A stretch of DNA of 64,000 nt from Gadus chalcogrammus (GCF_026213295.1 NC_079412.1:17554837-17618836); one strand, 5' to 3'; counted from the first letter of the stretch, positions 31,892 through 45,641 are shown. Notes: generated by a model not told the origin, from the sequence alone. A program made the numbers and translations.

Positions 31892-32934
31892 GACATCGAA
31901 GCGGGGCCAGACTGTCTACCCGGATTAGGTGGAGGTTGTGCAAAAGATTGAGAGTGAGGAGCACGCACGCCGTCACACTCTCTCGCATAATGGCCAGGCT
32001 GCTTACAACGCCGGCATATTACAGGGTCTGAACGAGATGGACGGCTGCGCCAGTTGGAGTCCTGCAAGCGTGCAATGCTTTCGGTGAGTTGATTCAGCTG
32101 CTCTTGCTGCCGCTTTAGCATCTCCCTCATCTCACTCACCTCAGACACTGGGGGTGAAGGGACAGGGCCATAATGGCCACCCTGAACGCCATACTGAACA
32201 CCAGAGACTAAGTGGAGTGAATGACTGCGGGCCCTCATCCGAGCAGGTGAACCTTCACGCTCCCACTGGATTGCCTCGGCCCTGACCTCTAACAAGGTGC
32301 AGTCAGGCCAGTTACGCACAAACTGCTTCAACTGACGACGCAGGGAACCCTCTAAAACATGCTCAACAAACTGGTCTCTCAGAAGTGCCTCGGTATTTAA
32401 CATACCGGTAGGCGCACGCTGTCTCACCTTAGCCACGAGACCCATCAAAGCGAGGGAGAACTCCTGAAGAGTCTCTCCCTCCTGCTGCTTCCTGGAGAAG
32501 AATGCTTCCTGCAGAGCGACATAAGACTCAGTACACCCGTATAATTCCTGCAAGATGGAAAGTATTTTACCAGGGTCCTCTCGGTCTGCATAAGAGCGAT
32601 GCTTTATTTCCTCCTTAGCCTCACCCTCTAGGTGGTCGAAGAGAAAAAATGCACGGTCAGAGAAGGATAAATGCCGCGCCCTCATACATGCTTTTGCCTC
32701 TTCTATCCACTCACTCAGCCCTATACCTGTCCTCCCCCTAAAGATGGGACACTTCCTATCTCGGGGTATAAAGACTAGTCACTCCGATACAGGGACACTA
32801 GAAGTGGAGGGAGCAGTAGATGGCTCAGAAGCAGCAGATGATGCACTAGGGCCAGCCTGCTCCTGCCGCAGATGCTCATTGTCAGCCTTTAACTGGGCAA
32901 TCAAGGCTTTGAGTTCCTGCAACTCTTCAGTCAT
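31882..32934 (-). pseudogene. gag: Element A copy 3: gag with internal stop
   Basis: Same gag as in the other A copies but with a T-to-A change on the plus strand that makes TGA (minus, 32779-32781) in place of the Arg codon of Ser-Glu-Arg-Leu, about 50 residues in. A second change near 32872 turns Gln into His in the N-terminal coiled-coil-like region. From the next Met (32685) the capsid and the zinc knuckle are still open. These substitutions are not seen in the other A copies. Confidence 0.88.
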
Positions 32935-33045
32935 GACTCAACTGACACTACTCCCCAGATAAAACACTACACTAAAAAACTAGGCCTATAGCGAGGAACC
33001 TCACCCGAAACGGCACGGGGATCCGCTGGGAACACTGCTGCTTTG

Positions 33046-33079
<34 letters not shown>

Positions 33080-33164
33080 GCTCAATATGCCTACAAAAAG
33101 AAAACAATATTAGAACAAAAAAATAAATAAAACCAACGAACACGTCTCTGCCTAATTAGAGTGT
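32935..33164 (-). other. Element A copy 3: leader with poly(A) tract
   Basis: As copy 1; 29-base A run at 33048-33076. Confidence 0.6.
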
Positions 33165-33182
33165 ATCCTGCCGACAACGCCA
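33165..33182 (-). other. Element A copy 3: tRNA-Ser primer-binding site
   Basis: Unchanged 18-base site. Confidence 0.65.
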
Positions 33183-33184
33183 AG

Positions 33185-34273
33185 TGTGGCAGGGCGAGGG
33201 GAGAAGCGGGCACGGGGCGAGGTCACGTTAGGGACCACACCAAGCACAGCCCGTGTTCAGGAGGTTGCAGACAACGCCACCTTGGGACTTTCACCCAAAG
33301 ATTTAATTTAGGACACGCAAGTAAGTTGACTCTAATGGCAGGAGACGTGGTTCACAGTTTTAACAATATATATTTTATTTAATTAATCCAATGGACTAAT
33401 CACACAATAAACTGTTATGGCGGGGGCTGATGTGAATGGGGGGACGAGCGAAGGGAAGGGTCCAAATAATATAAATCACCCGGGTAAATGATAATCACAC
33501 ACACAAACACAAATCCCAGGGAAGCACAGCACACAGGAAAAAAAGGGACACCGCCACCACCACAGACCTCTGCAAAGTAAAACAGACAAGAATCAAACAC
33601 AATAAAACAAAACTAATACGAAACCAAAAACGGGGCAAACAATCAATCCAAACAAAATATCCTTTGCTCAAAAACAGAAAAGAAAGTAAATAAACAAACT
33701 ATATTCAAAGCAAAAGAAACCCAATGGCCAAGGCGGCACGCTTATGGAAATGGCTGTAACGGTTCCGGCCGTGGTAACACAACGCCAAATCTGTTGCAAC
33801 GCTGTAGGCAACAGACAACAAACAGCGCTATAAACAAGGACAACAGACAAAGCTGTAAACACAACAGCGGACGGCGCTGTAATTGAAACTGCAGACGAAA
33901 TATAAAGACAAAGCAGCAGGGTTCAGCCGTTCAGGTTGCTCAGTAGCCGTCCCTCATCTAAAAACAGAATGCATAAAATTGGTAAAAATGTTTATTATTG
34001 AAATTACCGTATGGGCCCAATGCTGGATTAAAACACACTATACCTGTTGACTCGATTGGCGGCACACTGACGATAACAGGGGGAGGAGCCTACAGCTACA
34101 TGCGGTACCTACAACCGAACCATTGTTAGCGCTAATATTTAATAATCAGATTGTGCAGACCAAGAGGACACTTACCAACGCAGGCCAACGGGAGTAGCGC
34201 ACGCTAATAGCGGGGCACGGCAGCTCAAGCGCTCTGCAGCAAAGCAAATGCACCCAAGAGTCAACAACAATAA
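33185..34273 (-). mobile_element. Element A copy 3: 5' LTR
   Basis: Colinear with the LTR at 19459-20547. No lesion noted by eye, so this part did not share in the decay of the coding region. Confidence 0.6.
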
Positions 34274-36119
34274 CGCTCTGAAAAGCATTTTGCGCTCGTA
34301 AACAAGAAATGTTGACATCTCTGTCAATTTCAATGCAAACGAGTTACTAAGCTCACCACAGGGTTATAGGGCCATTACTCCACCATTTGGAAGTAGTTTT
34401 GAGCAAAATCAACAATGTAAGGTCAAAAACATATTATTGGCCAAAAAGTGATTCTAGCGCTCTGAAAAGCATTTTGCGCTCATAAAAACAAGAAATGTTG
34501 ATATCTCTGTCAATTTCAATGCAAACGTGTTACTAAGCTCACCGTTGCGTTATAGGGCCAACTCCACCATTTGGAAGTGATCAAAACGTGATTCTAACGC
34601 TCTGAAAAGCATTTTGCGCTCATAAACAAGAAATGTTGATATCTCTGTCAATTCCAATGCAAACGTGTTACTAAGCTCACCACAGGGTTATAGGGCCATT
34701 ACTCCACCATTTGGAAGTAGTTTTGAGCAAAATCAACAATGTAAGGTCAAAAACACATTGTTGGCCAAAAAGTGATTCTAGCGCTCTGAAAAGCATTTGC
34801 GCTCATAAAAATAAGAAATGTTGATATCTCTGTCAATTTCAATGCAAACGTGTTACTAAGCTCACCACAGGGTTATAGGGCCATTACTCCACCATTTGGA
34901 AGTAGTTTTGAGCAAAATCAACAATGTAAGGTCAAAAACACATTGTTGGCCAAAAAGTGATTCTAGCGCTCTGAAAAGCATTTTGCGCTCATAAAAATAA
35001 GACATGTTGATATCTCTGTCAATTTCAATGCATTGGAAGTGATCAAAAAGTGATTCTAACGCTCTGAAAAGCATTTTGCGCTCATAAACAAGAAATGTTG
35101 ATATCTCTGTCAATTTCAATGCAAACGTGTTACTAAGCTCACCGTAGCGTTATAGGGCCAACTCCACCATTTGGAAGTGATCAAAAAGTGATTCTAACGC
35201 TCTGAAAAGCATTTTGCGCTCATAAACAAGAAATGTAGATATCTCTGTCAATTTCAATGCAAACGTGTTACTAAGCTCACCACAGGGTTATAGGGCCATT
35301 ACTCCACCATTTGGAAGTAGTTTTGAGCAAAATCAACAATATAAGGTCGAAAACACATTGTTGGCCAAAAAGTGATTCTTGCGCTCTGAAAAGCATATTG
35401 CTCTCATAAAAACAAGAAATGTTGATATCTCTGTCAATTTCAATGCCAACGTGTTACTAAGCTCACCACAGAGTTATAGGGCCATTACTCCACCATTTGG
35501 AAGTAGTTTTGAGCAAAATCAACAATGTAAGGTCAAAAACACATTGTTGGCCAAAAAGTGATTCTAGCGCTCTGAAAAGCATTTTGCGCTCATAAAAATA
35601 AGACATGTTGATATCTCTGTCAATTTCAATGCAAACGTGTTACTAAGCTTACCAAAAGGTTGAAGGGCCAAACTCCACCATTTGGAAGTGATCAAAAAGT
35701 GATTCTAACGCTCTGAAAAGCATTTTGCGCTCATAAACAAGAAATGTTGATATTCTGTCAATTTCAATGCAAACGTGTTACTAAGCTCACCGTAGCGTTA
35801 TAGGGCCAACTCCACCATTTGGAAGTGATCAAAAAGTGATTCTAACGCTCTGAAAAGCATTTTGCGCTCATAAACAAGAAATGTTGATATCTCTGTCAAT
35901 TTCAATGCAAACGTGTTTCTAAGCTCACCACAGGGTTATAGGGCCATTACTCCACCATTTGGAAGTAGTTTTGAGCAAAATCAACAATGTAAGGTCAAAA
36001 ACACATTATTGGCCAAAAAGTGATTCTAGCGCTCTGAAAAGCATTTTGCGCTCATAAAAACAAGAAATGTTGATATCTCTGTCAATTTCAATGCAAACGT
36101 GTTACTAAGCTCACCGTAG
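34274..36119. repeat. Satellite array of unit 3 (1.85 kb, contracted X type)
   Basis: Begins and ends with the same monomers as unit 1, but about 3.3 kb of the middle is missing. From about 34780 on it follows the last higher-order repeat of unit 1 (from about 7240), including the TTGCGCTCTG variant (7863 and 35380) and a 93-bp monomer. Private one-base losses occur at AGCATTTGCGC (34792-34802) and TGATATTCTG (35749-35758). Confidence 0.96.
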
Positions 36120-36256
36120 ATTGGGGCGATCAGAGACAAAGCAGCAGTGGCCCCTCGTGGATCTTCGTGAGGGAGTTCTCCCTCACTATAGGTTTGACTT
36201 TCGTGGTGCTTTTGCATCATCGTAGCTACTAGTAGTGTAGTGAGTTTGTAGTAATC
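36120..36256 (+). other. Element B copy 3: truncated leader
   Basis: Same as 8605-8741. Confidence 0.6.
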
Positions 36257-37316
36257 ATGGAGGAGGAAACTCAGGAACTTAGAGAGCTGATTGCACAGTT
36301 AAAAGCAGATAATGAGCGGTTGCGACAGGGACAGGCTGGCTCAAGTGCTCTACCGTCTACCTCTTCAGCAGTACCTGCTGCCTCTCCTACTTCTGTTCCC
36401 TCTGTAGCAGAGAGACTAATTTTTGTGCCTAGAGATAGGAAGTGTACCATCTTTAGGGGAAGGACAGGCATAGGATTGAGTGAGTGGGTGGAGGAGGTGC
36501 AGGCGAGTGTGAGGGCTCGACATCTGTCCCGGTCTGACCAGGCGTTTTTTTTGTTCGACCACCTAGAGGGAGAGGCCAAGGAGGAGATAAAGTATCGCTC
36601 TGCCTCTGAGAGAGAGGACCCCGCTAGAATACTTGCCATTTTAGACGAGCTGTATGGGTGCTCAGAGTCGTATGTTGCAGTGCAGCAAGCTTTCTTTTCC
36701 AGAGGTCAACAAGAAGGAGAAACGCTTCAGGAGTTCTCCCTCGCGTTGATGAGCCTCATGGGGAAAGTGAAGCGGTGCGCCCCCGCTGACATGCCACACG
36801 CCGGGGCCCTTCTGAGAGATCAATTTGTTGAGCACATCTTGAATAGTTCCTTGCGACGCGAGTTGAAGCAGTTGGTGCGTCGCCAAACCTGATAGCACCT
36901 TGCTTGAGGTGAGGGCCGAGGCGATTCGATGGGAGCGTGAGGGTTTGCCTGGTGGTGTGAGAGGTCGCAGCCACTCGGTCCCCTTAGTGTATGGTGTCCA
37001 GTATGGTGTTCATGGTGCCCCCCAGGCTATTGCCCCACCTACCGCGGTGTCTGAGATGAGCGAGATGAGGGAGATGTTGAAGCGTCAACAAGAGCAGCTT
37101 GATCAGCTTGTAGGAAGCATTGCTCAGCTACAAAACTCCAACCAGTACCGTCGTCCACCACGGCCTGGGCCTCTAATATGCAGGCGTTGTAACCAGCCGG
37201 GACACTATGCAAATTAGTGTGATGGCGAGCGCGTTCCCTCTCGTTCACAGTTTCCCTCACGACCCCCCTTGAATGCTGATCGACAATCTCGCCCTCATTC
37301 CATGTCGGAAAACTAG
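36257..37316 (+). pseudogene. gag: Element B copy 3: gag, X type
   Basis: Carries both the family-wide frameshift (stop at 36890-36892, frame resumes at 36900) and the X-type TAG in the zinc knuckle (37215-37217). Same protein pieces as copy 1. Confidence 0.9.
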
Positions 37317-39160
37317 TGCCCATCGAACTGCAGAGCCACAGTTCGGGTGGGGCCGCCACTGGCTCTCAAGCTGTTTCACATAACATGGATGCGTCTGGAT
37401 TGATTTCGTCTTGCCCCCATTTGGATGTCGATATGGGCGGCATGAAGGTCCCTTGTCTGGTGGACACCGGCTCCATGGTGTCTACCATTTCTGAGAGCTT
37501 CTTTCGCCAACATCTTGAACCTTGGGGCCAGGAGCGCCTCCGTTCTTGTCATTGGTTGGAGCTCAGAGCTGCCAACGGTCTGACTATTCCTTACCTCGGA
37601 TATTTGGAACTTGACGTGAAACTTTGTGGCAAATTGATGCCGCAATGCGGTGTTTTGGTGGTTAGGGACCCGCCTGGTGGCATGCCTTCTCGAGTGCCTG
37701 GTATCCTGGGGATGAACGTGATTCGTAAGTGCTACCATGACCTTTTTGGCCAACATGGTGTAGCGTTGTTCTCCCAGGTCTGCATCTCTGAAGCCCCCAA
37801 GCCAGTTGTGCAGGCACTGCAACAGTGTCATCATGCAAGTGTCCTATCTCCCTCAGACACTCCAGGGGCGGTGAAGGTCAGGGGTAAGAGGAGCTGGCAG
37901 ATTCCGGGTGGTGTTATGAGAATGGTGGCCGCCACATGTTCTGAGCAGTACTCAGGTTCTACGGTACTTTTTGAGCCTTTGGATGCTGGTTTGCCTGCGG
38001 GGTTGCTGGCTTCCCCTTCTTTAGTTTGCGTTATAAGGGGTACAGCCTATATACCTGTTATTAATGTTGGCTGCAACGATGTTATGTTGTACCCCCGCAC
38101 TGTTGTTGGCACACTGGACTTCGTGAACGTGGTCAGCCTTCCTGCAGGAGTCACCGAGGTGCCATCAAATGTGGCCACTGTGTCTTCCCAGACAGCTTCA
38201 CCCAGTGTGCAGCAACAGGTGGACGATGTGGATGTGTCGCCATTGTCGGTTGGTGAACAGGGTCAGGTGAGGTCACTACTTGGACATTACGCTTCAGTTT
38301 TCTCCACCAGTGACACCGATCTGGGTTGTACTAACCTCATCTCCCACGACATTCCTTTGATTGATGATACTCCAGTGGCGCAGCGTTATAGGCGCATTCC
38401 ACCCTCAGAGTATGAGGTGGTGAAGGAACACATCAATCAACTGCTCTCATCTCAAGTAATTCGGGAGAGTAGCAGCCCCTACGCGTCCCCGATTGTGTTG
38501 GTACGGAAAAAGGGTGGCAAACTACGCATGTGCGTTGATTACCGGCAGCTTAATCGTAAGACCCGCAGAGACGCCTTCCCTCTACCACGCATAGAAGAGT
38601 CTTTGGACGCATTGTCCGGTGCTTGCTGGTTTTCAACCCTGGACTTGACCAGTGGCTGTCACCAGGTGCCAGTCACTGAGACCGACCGGCCAAAGACCGC
38701 GTTTTGTACACCTTTCGGTTTATTTGAGTGGAACAGAATGCCTTTTGGGCTCTGTAATGCGCCCAGCACTTTCCAAAGGTTGATGCAACGCATCTTTGGT
38801 GACCAGCAGTGTCAGTCTTTATTGTTATATCTTGATGATATTGTTGTGTTCTCCTCCACTATTGAACAGCATCTGGAGCGACTCAAAGTGGTGCTGGAGC
38901 GGCTTCAATGCGAGGGGCTTAAAGCCAAGCTCAGCAAGTGCTCGTTCTTTCGTAAAGAGGTGCACTACTTGGGCCATGTGATATCGGCTGATGGTGTCTC
39001 CACAGATCCGGCCAAGATTGAAGTGGTTGCTAATTGGCCGTTTCCCGCTACTGCCTCGGAGCTTCGTTCTTTCCTTGGTTTCGCCAGTTATTACCGGCGG
39101 TTTGTGGAGGGATTTCCAGGTGTTGGACTGAAGAGTGTAACAAGAACTTTGAAACACTGA
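37316..39160 (+). pseudogene. pol: Element B copy 3: protease and RT
   Basis: Same 614-codon frame as copy 1, with the Asp-Thr-Gly-Ser and YLDD sites kept. This confirms that the 682-bp deletion is absent from X-type units. Ends at the shared RT/RNase H deletion. Confidence 0.9.
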
Positions 39161-41367
39161 AAGCGAAGCTCACCACTGCGCCCGTGTTGGCTTATGCAGA
39201 CTTCACCCTTCCATTCATTCTGGAGGTCGATGCAAGCTATGGTGGCTTGGGCGCAGTCCTCTCTCAGACTCAGGCGGGCAAGGTGAGGCCGATAGCCTAT
39301 GCTAGCAGGGGCCTGCGACCTACAGAGAGGAACATGGCGAACTATAGCTCTATGAAACTCGAGTTCTTGGCCCTTAAGTGGGCCATGACAGAGAAGTTCA
39401 GAGAGTACTTGTTGGGAAATAGATGTGTTGTGTATACTGATAACAACCCCCTCAGTCATTTGTCTTCTGCTAAGCTGGCTGCTACTGAGCAGAGGTGGGC
39501 AGCCCAGCTAGCCTCTTTCGATTTCGAAATCAAGTATCGATCAGGGAAGAGCAACACCAATGCCGATGCTCTCTCTCGTCAGCACCTATCTGGTCCCCAG
39601 GATGTAGAGGCGATGCTTCCAGGGACAGCCATACCGAAGGCTTTGCAGCAAGCGTTGGGTTTGGGAAAGGCAGAGGCCACCCAAGCTACCATCACAGCCA
39701 TGCCACAGCTTACTCCGCCTGAACTTCGTCTCGCTCAACAGACTGACCCTGTGATACAGGAACTGTTGGTGTTTTGGAGGAGGAAGCAGCGTCCTAGTAG
39801 TGAGGAGCGGGCACAGCTCTCCCAAGCTACGCTAGTGTTGCTGCGGCAGTGGGATCGCCTGCTTGAGAGGGATGATGTCCTGTACCGAAAAGTGTTCCGA
39901 CCTGATGGTGCTGAAGCCATGTACCAGCTGTTGTTACCCAATGTACTGAGAGACGAGGTCCTGACCCAAGTGCACCAAGAGCATGGTCACCAGGGGGTGG
40001 AGCGAACACTAGCGCTTCTCCGGTCTCGATGCTACTGGCCTGCTATGTCCTCCGATGTAGCCCGTTGGTGTCAGCAATGTGAGAGGTGTCAAGTGGCCAA
40101 GGATGTTCACCCAAGGGTGCACGGAGTCATGGGACATCTCTTGGCTTCCCGCCCCAACGAAATCCTTGCCATCGACTACACTACTCTAGAGCCGGCCCAG
40201 AATGGTCTAGAGAGCGTTTTGGTCCTTACTGATGTTTTTAGTAAGTACACCATGGCTATCCCTACTCGGGACCAGCGCGCAACCACTGTAGCAAGGGTTT
40301 TGGTGTCAGAGTGGTTTTATAAGTTTGGTGTCCCCGCTCGTTTGCATTCTGACCAGGGCCGTAACTTCGAAAGCTCGCTCATTCAACAATTGTGTAACTT
40401 GTATGGTATCGTAAAATCACGTACTACCCCGTACCACCCCGAAGGAAATGGTCAATGCGAGCGGTTTAACCGGACACTCCACAACCTGCTGCGTACTCTG
40501 CCAGTGTCTCGTAAAAGGGATTGGCATACGTGTCTTCCTCACGTCCTTTATTGTTACAACACGACTCCCCACCAATCAACGGGAGAATCTCCCTTTGCCT
40601 TGATGTTCGGGCAGGAACCAAGGCTACCACTCGATTTCTTGTTGGGTAGGGTCGAGAGCCCGGTCGGGGGGTCCATCCATGAGTGGGTGCAAGAGCATCA
40701 AGCCCGCTTGGAGGTGGCCTTTGAAGGCGCAAGGGAGCGCTTGAAACATGCTGCCGCTCGGCGAAGGCGAGTCCATGATCAGCATGTAATAGATTTGCCT
40801 TTGCAGGAAGGGCAGTTGGTGTACTTGCGCGACTTCAGGGCCAGGGGGCCCCAGAAGACCCGAGATCGGTGGAGCTCGATGAAGTATCGAGTGTTGAGGA
40901 TGCCTAGAGAGGGTGGCTCAGTGTATACTATTGCGCCAGTAGACGATGAGACAAAGGGCAGACAGGTCCACCGCACTATGCTGAAGGCGGTCGTAGGGGT
41001 GGACTCACCTCGTCCTGCCTCTTCCCACAACTCGTCACCCAGGGACGAACCATCTCCAGAAGAGGAGCCTCCATTTGAGTATGATTTGTTAGTCCTTGAC
41101 CAACGACCTTTTGTGGCAAATTCTGCCATACCATCCGCCGGACCAATTATGTCCCAAGGGCCTTCATCAATTCCAAACCCGGGGGCATCCTCATGTTCTC
41201 CTTTGGTCACTTGCCCTGATTCCAGCAACATGGGTCCACGCCGGACCCCACGTCAAACGGCTGGTCAGCACCCGAATGTGAGTGCATCGTCTTCCGCGGC
41301 CTGCTGGAGAGGCGCAAGTGGCCAACCCTTCTGCTTCTGTGTCCAACTCAGTGTCTGCCTTGTTTAG
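39124..41367 (+). pseudogene. pol: Element B copy 3: RNase H and integrase
   Basis: Same as 11609-13852, with the X-type silent GTG codon. Complete D,D,E integrase frame, no start of its own. Confidence 0.9.
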
Positions 41368-41391
41368 ACCCTGGAGTTAGCTTGTTGTGTT

Positions 41392-41428
41392 GATCGTCGG
41401 GACGACGATCCAAGAAGGTGGGGTAGAA
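41392..41428 (+). other. Element B copy 3: hairpin and polypurine tract
   Basis: Same stem and purine tract as copy 1. Confidence 0.75.
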
Positions 41429-42478
41429 TGTAGCAGGATAGAGGTGCTATCCATGTTAGTCACGGTTAAGTACCACTAGTGGCCGTCATGATGTGGGCGG
41501 TATAAAAGCAGCCATCCTCCACCTGCCTCTTTCTTTTTGCGCTCCTGTCACTTGCGCGTCACTTCCGGGCCAAAAGGTAGTCTGGTCCGATAGGGCGACT
41601 ATTTGTTGCTGCTTCAGGGTTTTCGTGCGAGCTATGGTGTAAGTTCTTGTAAGCAAGTTATTTTAAGTATTCTTTCGTGGCAATGTAGTTGATGCTGTCT
41701 GATGGCTAACGCTAGTGTGTTCTCAGGTAAACGCTGATGACGGCCGGAGTCCTCTCTCACTCCCTCCTCCTGTGTGAACGCGAGTGTGTGTGTGTGTGTG
41801 TGTGTGTATGCCAGTGTTTGGTCGTAAACAGGTATGTGTTAGCATAGCAAACAACTGTAGCATTTCTGTTTTATGTAGCCACACTAACATCATGTTTGGT
41901 CGTAAACAGGACCAACTGCAATCAGCTCATTGGGGCTGCTGCTGCTTTGCCAGGCTGATCTTGCCTTCCCACGCTACTCTGCTTCGCTGCTGCTTTGCCA
42001 GGCTGATCTTGCCTTCCCACGCTACTCTGCTTCGCTGCTGCTTTGCTAGGCTGATCTTGCCTTTCCACGCTACTCTGCTTCGCTGCTGCATTGCTGGCTG
42101 ATATTGCCTTTCCACGCTACTTCCGCTTCACTGCTGCTGCACGCCGTGTTGTTTACTTCACGTGCTTTGCTCCGGCTGGCACCTCGTGCCTACTGCCGCC
42201 TGTCGCTGCGGCGCACCCCCCCCCGAGTAGTTCTACCAAGGGTGTTCATCCAGTGTGCCTTTTAACCGGTGTTTCCCCCCATCCGTGTGTGCATGAGTGT
42301 TGATGTGTGTTCTAATTATTTGAATGATTTGTTTTCTTTTGGTTTGATTACTTATCTAGTTCTGCGTTTATCTCAACTATTTTGTGTGTATTGTTTTTCT
42401 TTTGGTTTGATTACTTATTTAGTTCTGCGTTATCTCAACTATTTTGTGTGTATTGTTTGTTTTCTTTTGATTTACTTA
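41429..42478 (+). mobile_element. Element B copy 3: 3' LTR, cut by HEL fragment
   Basis: TATAAAA at 41501-41507; 48-bp repeats at 41938-42131 and 63-bp repeats to 42478. It differs from the other copies by an extra T at CTACTTCCGC (42120-42122) and a missing T in GCGTTATCTC (about 42428-42437), both in T runs. Confidence 0.7.
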
Positions 42479-42544
42479 TTAGGGGTCCAAGCCAACAGGT
42501 TGGATCCCTATTGTTTTTGTAAGGATTTTTTTATTATACTTCCG
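42479..42544 (-). mobile_element. HEL fragment 3
   Basis: As 14964-15030 but one base shorter (seven rather than eight T in the plus-strand run at 42527-42533), which moves the A pol stop to 42508. Confidence 0.45.
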
Positions 42545-43692
42545 CCCTGGTCGGAATGTAACCGAGACGGGACACCAAATTTATAAAACCATTCTGATAC
42601 AAGGACCTTGGCCACTGTGGTTGCACGCTGATCCCGAGTAGGAACAGCTATGGTGTATTTACTAAAAACATCTGTCATTACCAAGACATTTTCGACACCA
42701 TTCTGTGCAGGCTCAAGGGTAGTGTAGTCGATGGCAACGATTTCATTAGGACGCGATGCCAACAGATGGCCCATATAGCTGTTAGCTGTTGGGTGGACAT
42801 CTTTGGCGACTTGACACCTCTCACATGCCTGACACCATTGAGCCACATCAGAGGACATGCCTGGCCAATAGCACCGGGACCGCAGCAGCGCCAAAGTGCG
42901 CTCCACTCCCTGATGACCATGCTCCTGATGGACCTGGTTTAAAACTTCGCTGGTGAGAGCCTCGGGCAACAACAACTGAAAAGTGGGCTCCGCACCATCA
43001 GAGCGGAACACCTGGTGGTACAGGACCCCGTCCCTCTCGACCAGGCGATCCCACTGACGGAGCAGAATCAGTGCAGACTGTGACAGTTGTGCCCGCTCCT
43101 CGTGGCTAGGACGCTGCTTTCTCTCAAAAAACGGCATAAACTCTAAAATCACCGGGTCAGCCTGCTGAAGGGTACAGATCTCAGGGGTGGTGTGCTGTGG
43201 CAGGGCTACAATGGTAGCTTGGATTACCTCATCCTCTCTCAGTGCCAGGGCTTGTTGCAGAGGCTTGGGCATGGCAGTACCAGGGAGCATAGCCTCAATA
43301 TCCTGAGGACCAGGTGGGCATTGGCGAGACAGCGCGTCGGCATTCTGGTTACTCCTCCCTGACCGATACTTAATGTCGAAGTCGAAGGACGCCAGCTGGG
43401 CTGCCCATCGCTGCTCAGCTGCACACAGTTTAGCAGAAGTTAAATGACTCAAAGGGTTATTGTCTGTATAGACAATACACTTATGACCCAACAGGTACTC
43501 TCGAAACTTTTCAGTCATGGCCCACTTAAGGGCCAGGAACTCAAGTTTCATGGAACTATAATTGGTCATGTTCCTTTCTGTTGGTCTCAAGCCGCGGCTA
43601 GCATAAGCTATCGGCCGCACCTTTCCTGCTTGTTCCTGTGAGAGCACTGCCCCCAAGCCACCATGGCTCGCATCCACCTCCAGGATAAAAGG
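42508..43692 (-). pseudogene. pol: Element A copy 4: RNase H and truncated integrase, after frameshift
   Basis: Same protein as the second part of copy 2, but separated from RT by loss of one G in a GGG run (plus strand AAAAGGAGGG, 43687-43696). Ends SIIKK followed by five residues in a shifted frame because of the shorter HEL. RNase H acidic residues, HHCC finger and the first two integrase Asp are present. Confidence 0.88.
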
Positions 43693-45641
43693 AGGGTAAA
43701 ATCTGCATAGGCCAATACTGGTGCAGTAGTGAGCCTTGCCTTCAACGCTTTAAAACCTTGTTCACACTCGTCAGTCCACTGCTCGATGACACCATGTTTG
43801 GACTTCTTACCCGTCTTTGTGCTCCCAAACTCTGCCACAGCCTTATGCAGCGGGGCTGCCAACTTGGCAAAACCCTCTACAAACCGCCGATAGTAGCTGG
43901 CAAAGCCAAGAAAAGACCGCAGCTCAGAGACAGTCTTAGGCATTGGCCAATTAGCGACTGCCTCAACCTTGCCGGGCTCCGTGGAGACACCGTCTCTAGA
44001 TATTACATGGCCCAAATAATGCACCTCCTTCTGGAAGAAAGAGCATTTACTGAGCTTTGCCTTTAGGCCCTCATTTTTGAGTCGGTCCAGCACAACCCGC
44101 AACCGCTCCAGGTGTTGTTCCACGGTCGATGAAAACACAACGATGTCATCAAGATACAACAGTAATGACTCGCATTGTTTGTCTCCAAAAATACGCTGCA
44201 TGAGCCTCTGAAATGTGCCAGGAGCATTACAAAGACCAAAGGGCATGCGGTTCCATTCAAACAAACCAAACGGGGTGCAAAAGGCAGTTTTTGGCTTGTC
44301 TGCCTCAGTAACTGGCACTTGATTGTAGCCACTGGTTAAGTCTAGGGTGGTAAACCAGCGGGCACCTGAAAGCGCATCAAGTGACTCCTCAATGCGAGGC
44401 AGCAGAAAGGCATCCTTCCTAGTCTTGCTATTGAGTTGCCTGTAGTCAACACACATACGCAGAGTGCCATCCTTTTTCCTCACCAACACAATTGGGGACG
44501 CATAGGGACTACTACTTTCCCTGATTACCTGGGATGAGAGCAGCTGATTGATGTGTTCTTTCACGACCTCGTATTCCGATGGTGGTATACGCCTATAGCG
44601 CTGCCTTACAGGGGCATCATCAACCACCGGGATGTCATGGGAGATCAGCCTGGTACAGCCCAGATCTCCATCATGGGCTGAGAAAACAGGGGCATACTGT
44701 CTCAGCAGAGACCTCACCTGGAGCTGTTCCTCTGCAGACAACGAGGACAGGTCTACATCCTCTGCCTGCTGCTGTACAGTAGGGGCAACTGTCTGAGATG
44801 ACAACATGGCCACACAAGATGGCACCTCACTGACACCTGGAGGAAGGCTCACGACATTTACTGCATCGAGTGTGCCAACGACAGTGCGAGCATACAACAC
44901 AACGTCGGTCGAGCCTACATTGGTGACAGGTATGTATGCTGTTCCCCTGATCACTTGAACCAGGGCAGGGGAAGCAAGCAAACCAGCAGGCAACCCAGAG
45001 GCCGGGGGCTCAAACAACACTGTGGAACCAAGATACTTCTCAGCACATGTGGCTGCCACGATCTTCATGACCCCACCAGGAATACGCCAAGCCCCCTTAC
45101 CTCTGACCTTTGCCCTTCCTGAACTATCCGGAGGGGTCTGAGCATCCACATGTCGACACTGCTGCAGTGCCTGCACAACAGGGGATGGAGTCCCAGATAC
45201 ACAGGACTGAGCGAACAACTCCTCACCATACTGTCCAAAGAGCTCTTGGTAGCATTTGCGAATCACATTCATACCCAGAACACCAGGCACTTGAGCAGGC
45301 GTACCGCCAGGAGGGTCCTTTACAACCAACACTCCACAATTTGGCATCAACTTTCCACAAAGTTGTACCTCAAGCTCTAAGTAGCCAATGTATGGTATAG
45401 CTAAACCATTAGCAGCTCGAAGCTGCAACCAGTGGCATGACTGGAGGCGCTCCTGACCCCAAAGCTCAAAATACTGATGAAAAAAGCTCTCCGACACACA
45501 GGACACCATAGACCCCGTATCCACTAGACACGGAACCATCACTCCACCCATGCTCACATCGACATGAGGACAAGACGAGATCAGCTTAGGAACATTTAAA
45601 ACACTAAAACCAGCTTGTGAGCCCATAGCCGCCCCACCCAA
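43692..45641 (-). pseudogene. pol: Element A copy 4: protease and RT, before frameshift
   Basis: Open from the gag overlap through protease (D41) and RT (D434, YLDD 496-499) into the start of RNase H, then out of phase; the shifted frame stops at 43608. Apart from the one-base loss I see no damage, so this may be an intact gene with a sequencing error. Confidence 0.88.
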
